Part shown: positions 56,105 through 64,000 of the stretch, in pieces
Layout of the letters: each line of letters starts with the position of its first letter
Numbering within the stretch: position 1 is the stretch's first letter
Assembly: GCA_025738555.1 (NCBI GenBank)
Contig: JAOVFP010000003.1
Coordinates: 4,402,001-4,466,000, forward strand
Direction of reading: 5' to 3'
DNA from: Cyathus striatus
Taxonomy: Eukaryota > Basidiomycota > Agaricomycetes > Agaricales > Nidulariaceae
DNA: 64,000 bases
Made by a program: the position numbers and the translations under genes
The notes under the pieces: model-generated
Database searches by the model: none
Seen by the model: only the letters and a program-made list of their open reading frames with translations
What the model was told of the DNA's origin: nothing

Positions 56105-56461
56105 CTTCGAGGGAAGACTCCTTGAGTCACCACAGTGGAATCACAAATATGAGTTAGGAACCAAACACTAAGGTTGTTAGATATTCTGGGTTGCACAGCT
56201 TCTTTGACAGCTGTCACTTGCCACCTGTCATACTTGACAGTTCTGTGATTGACAGATTGACAGCTGTCAGTTACCTTAGTTACAGGACCTTGGTTGGACT
56301 TTGGTAGACACACTCAGTATATAAACACTCTGTAACTTGGTAGTTGTTAACAAGTTTCCTCCCCATCTTGCATTTGTGTCTGTGTTTGTGTCTGGGTCAT
56401 TGCTCTCTTATCATCCTCTTTGCTCTCAACCACCCCCTTTACTCTTGTTACTTCTGACACA
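56105..56461. other. no gene seen
   Basis: Contains short GACAGCTGTCA/TTGACAG dyads (56208-56275) followed by a pyrimidine-rich stretch. Confidence 0.4.
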
Positions 56462-56760
56462 AATGACATCTGATCACTTATGATCACCTCCATATTGATT
56501 AGTATTTACCAGTAGTCATTATACACCATAATATACCATTATAACATACCATGATCACTTATGATCACTTTAACAATCATTAGTATTAGCTAGTAGTCAT
56601 TACACACAACAATACACTAATATAACACACTATGATCACTCATGATCACTTTTATATTCATTAGTATAAGCTAGTAGCCATTATACACAATAATACACTA
56701 GTAATAACATACCATGATCACTTATGATCACTTCCACATTCATTAGTATTCAATGAGCTC
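56462..56760. repeat. paired-TGATCA minisatellite, ~88-bp unit
   Basis: Four heads of the form ATGATCACTTATGATCACTT near 56470, 56552, 56632 and 56713, separated by ATTAGTATTAGCTAGTAG-like linkers. Linkers differ from the other family A arrays, but the 10-bp spacing between the two TGATCA words is kept. Confidence 0.85.
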
Positions 56761-58496
56761 ATGTTAACATTTGGGAAGGGCATGTCTGTTCATTGATCAT
56801 AATTTTCATAGGGTTCATATCATATCTCCACTTTCACCCTTCCACATCCACTAATACATTGATATTTTTGGCGTTAGTTCAGAAAAAGTGATAGTAAATA
56901 AGGTACTGACCTGTGTGATGGGAATGGAAAAATAACCAAAGGAGATGTGGGATAGTGATAAGGTGCACATGTAATAACAGAAGTAGATTGATATGTCAAG
57001 CTAGTTCCTTTTACAAATGCATCATGGCCTGAATCTCACTGTTTTAATGCAAAATAGTGATTGATCAGTCTGATAGCCTGATATATTGTGCAGACTGACC
57101 ATTCTGAGTGTTAATTTATTTTTGTGAGTTGATCAAGCTGTTAACATGTGGTAATAAGTCTGTATACAAATGTCCCATATGAAATGGCAGCACACAGTTT
57201 TGCCCCACCCCAGGTCTCTCACTCATGCCTTTGAAGTGTGATGTGTCACCTACAGCAGAAGCACCAGCTGCTAATCAGAAATGGACTAAACATTCAGTCC
57301 AGTTTCAGTCTGCAGTGAGGACTCAAGTAGATCCTAGCAAAAAGACAAGGAAAAATCTGAATCTTTAGGAACTCAAAATCAAATCTCTAACTCACATAGC
57401 AAGTCACAGATTACATTACTTACAATTATTGACAAGAATGGAAAGGAAAAAATGGTGAAGAATTCACAGTGGCAGCATGAAATTGACCATAGCAAACAAG
57501 ATGACATAATTAGTCATGATAACTTGGTTTCTCAGGAGGCTGAACTCTTTGAAAGTAATATTGAATTGATTGCAGAGGAATAGACAGTCAAGACTGACCA
57601 ATCATTAAAATCTAAGAGGAAACATGACCACACATCATTAGTTAGTCTATTGTGTTTTATAATGTACATATCTGATTAATGATTTAGGCAAAAATGAAAG
57701 AGTGGTTACAATATCAGGATGAATTTCTTAATGAACTGCTCTGCCATGACAGAAAAGGAGATTATTCAGATAAGGAAAAATGTTCAGCTTGCAAGAATGA
57801 AATTGGTTGTTACAAGTGTAAAGACTGCTTTAATGGAAGTTTACTTAAATGCAAAAAATGTCTTTTAGCAGGGCATGCACAATTGCCTCTGCATAGAATT
57901 GAGGTAAGATTAATATTTGTATATGTAATGTACCTTCTTAATATTTGGCACTACAAAGTATTGGAATGAGTTCTATTTTGAAAAGGAAACTTTGAAGAAT
58001 CTTGGACATGGGGGATCATTATGCTCAGATCCAGTTGACACTCCCACTAATCTGGTTGTTGTGGATAATACTGGAATTCATAATGTTTCAGTCCTTTTCT
58101 GTAACTGCAGCAAGCATACATCTATTCCATGGTATGCTCAACTAATGGAGGTCTTTACACTCCCCCCCCATTCCATCCAGACTCCAGGTGGACTCCATGG
58201 ATTCCATGGATTCCTGCTGGACTTTTGCTGAATGTGTTTTAGTGGCAAGCCCAGCCATTTTTGTTGAGTCTGGTCCTGTTCAAGTCCATCTCAAGTCTGC
58301 CAGAAGTCCACCCAGAATTCAATAAATAGCAGAAGTCCGGCTAGTTTAACAGGAATTCCGGTGGACCAAGTCCTTATGGAACCCAACTGGACCCAACAGG
58401 ACTCCTGCTGGAACATTGGAATAGACAGATTACATTTACTTTATATTAATTAATATTACAATAGTACTAGTACCATATCAAAAATAAATACATATG

Positions 58497-58590
58497 TTGT
58501 TCACAGTGAGGTTCGAACTTGTGCCAATTCAATGATTACATAATAATATGTTCCAATGTTTACGCATGAAACCATTACACCAGAAAGGCA
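58497..58590 (-). other. tRNA-like segment (Pol III A/B box)
   Basis: On the minus strand, CTGGTGTAATGGTTTCATGC resembles an A box and CAAGTTCGAACCTC a B box, about 60-70 nt apart. It does not fold into a full tRNA that I can draw. It suggests a SINE-like or tRNA-derived relic inside element N2. Confidence 0.45.
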
Positions 58591-58689
58591 TTATAGCTAT
58601 AATACATATTACACAATATGTAGGGTGCTCACGTGTGCACACCATACACATTCGGCAACTCCTGTTTTGGCCATGTCATGACCACCTAA

Positions 58690-59400
58690 CGGTCATGATG
58701 ATGTTCACCTTCCCTCCCACCCTCCTTGTCCTCTCCCCTCATCCTCTGCACTCCCCCTCTTCCCCTCCTCTCGTGCACTCTCCCTCTTCCCCTCCTCCCT
58801 TCCTCTCCTTCTCCCCTCCTCCCCTCCTCCCCTCCTCCCCTCCTCCCCTCCTCCTCTCCCCTTCTTACCAATTACAACAACACGATGGTGACAACAATGT
58901 CGAAGGAATGAAAGGACAACAACAAGGGGTGGAGGATGAGGAGGGAGGATGATGATGATGAAGGAATGAAAAGGATGGCAAGGAGGGGGTGGAGGATGAG
59001 GAGGAGGGAGGACGACGATGAGGGGGGAAGGAGGGGGGAAGGAGGGGGGCACATCAAGTCAAGAGAGAGGGCACTATGTCAATGAGAGGGAGGCAGAACA
59101 AGGATGAGGGTGCGACGTCAAAGGGGCACCACATTAGCGAGGGGGCTGGTGCATTGAGAGTGGCACGCCATGGATGAGAGGGGGGTGCACAACAAGGAGG
59201 TAGCACAACCAGAGGAGGGGGGGGCGCAACAAGGAGGGGGTGCAATGAGGGGTGGGTAAGGGGATGCCATGTCAATGAGAGGAAGGCACAATGATGATGA
59301 GAAGGGGAGAGAAATGAGTGGGGTGCAACAAAGGGGAGGGGTGCCATGTCAACAACAGGCGCCCTCCCACCCATTGTCATTGTTGTTGAGGGCGCTGGGT
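58690..59400. repeat. strand-biased low-complexity block
   Basis: 58700-58865 is CTCCTCCCC-rich. 58925-59400 is GAGGATGATGATGA- and GGAGGGGG-rich. The Pro/Ser/Arg/Glu-rich frames on both strands are composition artefacts. Confidence 0.85.
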
Positions 59401-61250
59401 GGGAGCGTGGGAAAAATGAGCGGGGCTCGGTGGGGTAATAGAGTTTAGAGATTAGATAGTAATATGTAAATTAATTATAATAAATTTATTTGAATTTTAC
59501 ATAAATTTTCATAATTAATAATTACTTTAATGAATCACAAAGTCTGTCAGGACTCCAGGACTCCAGATATTCTACCTGGAATGATATCTATTCCATCAGG
59601 ACTCCATCAGGACAGTATCTAATCCACCAGGACTCCACCTGGAATAGCAGGAGTCCATCTGGAAAATCTGGACTATATTCAGTCCACCCAGAGTCCGGCC
59701 AGAGTGGGGGGGGGAGTGTAAAGTACTGAACTAATGCATGCAGGTTGGTTTCCAGCAAGTTTTGTTAGACCACAAACTGCCTTTACATTTGAGTGTCTTG
59801 ATACATTTCATGAGCTCACACTTCAAAGCAAGACAAATCTGTATGACTGGTACCATACCCTTTGTCAAAAAACTGACAAGTGCAAGTTGGAGAATGAAAA
59901 GGTCAGTAGAAATTAATATTAAATACACCTACTAAAATGCTCAAATAAAAGAGCCATTACAATGAATTTTGGCATGTTGTATGAATGTGGAGAATTTTAT
60001 TCATGTGCAAATGTGCTGGTTGAGGACAATTTACAGAAGGAATCAGTGGTACAAAAAATGGAGAATTGTCAGTAGAATGTCCAGCATGTCCTCATCCAAA
60101 TGGAGATCTTCCTAAAGGTTTGGAGGATTCAGAATCATCAAAGTATGTATAGTTTTATTAATGCTTGAATCTATCTAAGCAATGTTGAACTATTAGATTT
60201 CTGTACATTATGTATCTTGCAATTGATGCTAATTTTAAGTTAAGCTGCAAGGAACATGGAATTAAAGATATTGAATTAATGCCTGGCTGGGGATCTTTTG
60301 TAGAAGAAGAGAGCTATCAGAGCTATCTTGCAACACATAAAGAAAATCCTGAGGTGCTAAAATATTGGCATAAAAAATACTACACTAATAAACCTACTTA
60401 CTAGATTAATACATGTGATTCTGCACATGATGCAGTACTTCAAGCTGGAGTATGCTCTTCCCCAGGACATTTAGTAACTGGGACAGCACTTGTAATTTGC
60501 TCATGACATACTCTAATCTGCAGAAATGGTGCAGGTGACTTGCAAAAAGGAGAACAGTATGAATATTTCATTATAACCATAACTAAATCTGCTATACTTT
60601 ATACAGATATTGTAATGTGGATTACATTTTATTCTCTGCACTAACTGGTATCCTACTTCCATGGATTATGATTACATATGACATTGGATGTCAATGGTCA
60701 AAGAACGTGAGAAAATGAATGGAAAATTTTCCTGAGGAAATGCAAATTCCTTCTAGCACAAAGATTGATGTTGGAGTTCCATCTTGGCATATAAATGGAC
60801 ATGGAAGCTCATGCTGCAGCAACTTTGCTTTGGCATACTTTCCAGGAGCTGGTTGTACTTGTGGGGAGGAAGTTGAGACAACATGGTCAAGTAGTAATCT
60901 TCTTTGTCCAAGTACACATGAAATGGGACCAGCTGCTCAACATGAGGTATTAAATGATCAATGGAGTAGTTGGAATTTTCAAAAGACAATTGGATTTTGT
61001 ATGTGTTTAAATTCGTGGTTGAACTATATTATTAATAAATTCAATTCAGGTCCACATTTTATTAGGAGATTTAATGAGGCAGTATTAATGAGTAAAAAGC
61101 ACAGAGAGATTTTTGATAAGTTTAATTCAACCTTTTCATCTACCTTAACAAAAAAATGGGAAGAAGAAATATTAGCATGGAATATGGATCATAAAAGCCC
61201 AAATCCATATGAAGAGCCTGAGTGCAGTAAGTATACAAATTTTGAGCACT

Positions 61251-61680
61251 TTATGGTACCCCACATGTTTACATGGAGTCAACATAGACATTGGGAGACT
61301 CTATGTGGAGTGAATGTGGAGCTTACATGGAGTACAGAAGGATTGATACAGAGAGAAGTCTGCATACAAACTCTACATGGACTCCATGTGGAATCCACAT
61401 GGAATCTACATGGAATCATTGAATTCCATGTGGAATACAGGGAGTGTCAGTGGACTCCAGGTAAATTTTCCATATAAAGCCCATGTATACTCCATGTAAA
61501 GTCCACATAATCCTTGTGTACTCCATGTAATCCCTGTTCACTCCTTATACACTACTAAAGTAAACCATTCTTTACTTTATTATAGTAAAAATAATACAAT
61601 TAATATAAAATGTCCCCAATGGGAATTGAACTACTGACATAACACATTAACTTACCAAAGCACAGCGCAACTTACCACAT
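61251..61680. mobile_element. N-type element fragment with tRNA-like end
   Basis: 61270-61560 is made of CCATGTGGAATCCACATGGA-like words, analogous to the subterminal zones of N1 and N2 but with a different consensus. At 61605-61675, on the minus strand, TGGTAAGTTAATG and CAGTAGTTCAATTCCC look like Pol III A and B boxes. The fragment ends where family A copy 2 begins. Confidence 0.5.
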
Positions 61681-62169
61681 TAGTGTCAGCCAATTGTGAT
61701 CATAAAAAGCCCAGGATTTATGAGTGCCTCTACTATTATATATTTACTAATGAATCTATGGGTTACTTAATGAATGTAGTGGTGATCATAGGTGATCATA
61801 GGTTATTTCAAGTGCATATTCATATACTATTACTACTAATAGTTTCCAAGGTGATCATAGGTGATCTTAGGCCATTTCAAGTGTGTATTCATATATTGTT
61901 ACTACTAATGAATCTATGGGTTACTAATGAATGTAGTGGTGATCATAGGTGATCATAGGCTTTTTCAAGTGTGTATTCTCCTATTATTACTACTAATGAT
62001 TTTCAAGGTGATCATAGGTGATCATAGGTCATTTCAAGTGCATATTCACCTATTATTACTACTAATGATTTTCAAGGTGATCATAGGTCATTTCAAGTGT
62101 GCATTCACATATTATTACTACTAATGATTTCACAGGTGATCATAGGTGATCATAGGTCTCATATATATT

Positions 62170-62400
62170 AGCAAATGTCACATTGGTCACATATATTCAC
62201 ACGCGTCACATCTGTCACATATATTCGCACGCGTCACGCTTTTCACGCGCGTCACGCTTTTCACGCGCGTCACGCTTTTCACGCGCGTCACGCTTTTCAC
62301 GCGCGTCACGCTTTTCACGCGCGTCACGCTTTTCACGCGCGTCATGCTTTTTATGCGCGTCACACACGTCACATTTGTCACACTTTTATCTCTCGTCACG
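62170..62400. repeat. family A satellite, copy 2 left arm
   Basis: About seven 18-bp units GTCACGCTTTTCACGCGC after two ATATATTCGCACGC units. The right arm (63520-63610) has only one or two such units. CpG is largely intact. Confidence 0.9.
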
Positions 62401-63084
62401 CATGTCACATACTTACATTTGTCACACTTTGCACATCTATCATGTATTTGATGGGTGTTACTCTTTTGATTTTTGATTTATCTGACACAAGATATAACAA
62501 CTATAAGTATGTGTACTTAATTTTGCTTTCAACATTTGCTCACACTTGTGGAGCCTGAAGACACAGTAGGAAGGAGAATTATAATGTACTGAACACTTAA
62601 CACTAGTGAGAGAAGCTCATCACATGTGTCTGGTTATCTGTATATCTATACCATTGTTCAAATTGTTTCAGACCAGAAGTATCCAAAAGTGCAGAGTACA
62701 TTATTAAAGCAAAGAAAACAAACCCACTCCTGTTAAATTGGGGGTTATGACATGTGGCAATTAGTTCATTATAGAAGTGTATCAGTAATAAGCAACTAGA
62801 ATAAAACATGTAAAGTGTGTATGTAAGGTCAATGTCATTTTACAATCAAGACTAGAAATGTTATATAATGGGATTGAACATTTTCATATTAAACAATTTG
62901 GTAATAGACTCACACATGGACAAAAAATGTGAAAGAATGGTGAAATATGTGATTCTACATCACATCAAACTTACACATCTCAGTTATTACATGATCTATT
63001 GGTTATAATGATATATTCAATACTCACTATTTAGTTTTATCTACTTACTCTGTATGACTATATAATAGTTTGATTTACTGATAC

Positions 63085-63257
63085 AGAGAGGTAATGAGAA
63101 CTATCTTCACTCTTATTGATATTGTGTCACAATCAGTTTCACTTCTACACTGCCATATGTATTCACACCTCTGATATATGTTGTTTATACTTATACTCAG
63201 ATAGCATGACTTCATCTTTGAGACAAGCATATGACTATTGGCAGGATCAACCAGGTA
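63085..63257 (-). pseudogene. 18S (SSU) rRNA 5'-end-derived segment, copy 2
   Basis: Reversed, it starts TACCTGGTTGATCCTGCC, then AATAGTCATATGCTTG, then TCTCAAAGATGAAG, GTATAAACAA and GTGAAACTG. It keeps TGTCTCAAAGAT as in true 18S, which copy 1 has lost. It shares with copy 1 the non-rRNA bases before (CTGAGTAGT) and after, so both descend from one capture event. Confidence 0.9.
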
Positions 63258-63374
63258 ACTACTCAGATGGAATCAGAAAGTGGTTCATGCATATACTATT
63301 GCTCAGTATGTCCTACTTAACATAGTTATCAAATTTAGATATGTCGTCAATGTCAAAGGCCAAATTACATCACT

Positions 63375-64000
63375 GAGCTGCAAAGTGACAAATGTAACAT
63401 ATGCAAAGAGTATGATGAGTGATAATGTGAATCAAAAGAGTAACACCCATCAAATACATGATAGATGTGCAAAGTGTGACAAATGTAAGTATGTGACATG
63501 CGTGACGAGAGATAAAAGTGTGACAAATGTGACGTGCGTGACGCGCGTGAAAAGCGTGACGCGTGCGAATATATGTGACAGATGTGACGCGTGTGAATAT
63601 ATGTGACCAATGTGACATTTGCTAATATATATGAGACCTATGATCACCTATGATCACCTGTGAAATCATTAGTAGTAATAATATGTGAATGCACACTTGA
63701 AATGACCTATGATCACCTTGAAAATCATTAGTAGTAATAATAGGTGAATATGCACTTGAAATGACCTATGATCACCTATGATCACCTTGAAAATCATTAG
63801 TAGTAATAATAGGAGAATACACACTTGAAAAAGCCTATGATCACCTATGATCACCACTACATTCATTAGTAACCCATAGATTCATTAGTAGTAACAATAT
63901 ATGAATACACACTTGAAATGGCCTAAGATCACCTATGATCACCTTGGAAACTATTAGTAGTAATAGTATATGAATATGCACTTGAAATAACCTATGATCA
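63375..64000. repeat. family A copy 2, right arm
   Basis: Reverse complement of the left arm: core (63300-63480), satellite remnants (63500-63640), then paired-TGATCA units to the window edge. Linker sequences match the left arm almost base for base. Confidence 0.9.

Larger units (their letters stand above)
58148..59728. mobile_element. hAT-like non-autonomous element N2, inside the KDZ gene
   Basis: Ends GAGGTCTTTACACTCCCCCC (left) and CAGTACTTTACACTCCCCC (right, reversed). An exact 8-bp duplication AACTAATG flanks it (58140-58147 and 59729-59736). Joining the flanks restores the transposase reading WYAQLM-HAGWF. Subterminal zones (58170-58420; 59540-59700) consist of GGACTCCA/TGGAGTCC words. 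The interior holds a tRNA-like piece and a purine/pyrimidine-biased block. Confidence 0.9.
57226..61250 (+). pseudogene. KDZ (Kyakuja-Dileera-Zisupton) transposase with CxC2 zinc cluster
   Basis: The N-terminus starts MPLKCDVSPTAEAPAANQKW. The CxC2 cluster (CSACKNEIGCYKCKDC, LLKCKKCLLAGH) ends at LHRIE, then an intron (about 57904-57959). VVVDNTGIHNVSVLFCNCSK follows. The gene is split by element N2 (58148-59728) inside WYAQLM/HAGWFPASFV. The core resumes (TAFTFECLDTFHELTLQSKT, CPACPHPNGDLPKG). After an intron, YLAIDANFKLSCKEHGIKD carries the first catalytic Asp. MITYDIGCQWSKNVRK and WHINGHGSSCCSNFALAYFP follow. Stops include TGA at 60505-60507 and 60716-60718, both where Arg is expected, and TAG codons. 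Homology ends near 61250. Confidence 0.85.
61681..64000. mobile_element. family A element, second copy, truncated by the window end
   Basis: Starts AGTGTCAGCCAATT, then a partial hairpin stem (AGCCCAGGATT). Paired-TGATCA units follow at about 61782, 61851, 61940, 62008, 62077 and 62135, then the 18-bp satellite, core and centre. The inverted right arm begins near 63300 and mirrors the left to the window edge. The centre lies in the opposite orientation to that of the 13876-21420 copy. Confidence 0.9.

Noticed and set aside
58686..59380. Proline- or arginine-rich protein genes
   Set aside because: Overlapping frames on both strands arise from CTCC/GGAG low complexity inside an insertion; no motif.

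Overview
The window looks like a repeat-choked stretch of an Agaricomycete (mushroom-forming basidiomycete) nuclear genome. The evidence is 48-57 nt GT-AG introns, a NACHT-WD40 NLR, a basidiomycete-type F-box protein, a KDZ transposase with its CxC2 zinc domain, and Gypsy gag/pol, hAT and Helitron-type helicase remnants. I cannot name the species. Most of the sequence is AT-rich, CpG-poor and transposon-derived. Only about 31.2-38 kb has the GC content of ordinary gene space.

Layout. 0-3.6 kb: decayed interior of a palindromic repeat family (called family A here), a TIR element with a 9-bp target duplication, and a hAT-like element filled with a 19-bp minisatellite. 3.6-9.5 kb: one uncharacterised gene (5448-6086) and an F-box pseudogene broken only by in-frame stops (6654-8543). 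9.5-13.9 kb: Gypsy gag and pol fragments interrupted by a family A end, a solo LTR and a 20-bp minisatellite. 13.9-21.4 kb: a near-complete family A element, a 7.5-kb foldback structure. It holds a Helitron-like element, which itself holds a MULE-like element. Its arms carry 18-bp CpG-rich satellite arrays and its centre carries the 5' end of 18S rRNA. 21.4-30.2 kb: a local family of about five related, unrecognised genes and pseudogenes, with a 1.37-kb palindromic insertion. 31.2-33.7 kb: a flavin monooxygenase gene interrupted in its FAD motif by a 0.9-kb TIR insertion. 34.3-37.3 kb: diverged tandem segments. 38.6-42.8 kb: an apparently intact four-exon NLR with 13 near-identical WD40 repeats. 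44.2-48.1 kb: a second foldback element (family D) split by a second Helitron-like element. 48.2-52.8 kb: a complete hAT element inside a ~180-bp tandem repeat. 53.5-56.1 kb: remnants of uncharacterised genes. 57.2-61.3 kb: a KDZ transposase gene split by a second hAT-like element. 61.7-64 kb: a second family A element, running off the window, with its own 18S-derived segment.

Two themes connect the parts. First, genes and transposons alike decay by C-to-T change (CGA to TGA stops, Arg to Cys/His). Satellites with intact CpG therefore mark young insertions. Second, the non-coding elements are built from short dyad words (TGATCA pairs, GTGAC/GTCAC cores) inside long inverted repeats. The best candidates for undescribed biology are family A with its captured 18S rRNA end, and the WD40-expanded NLR.
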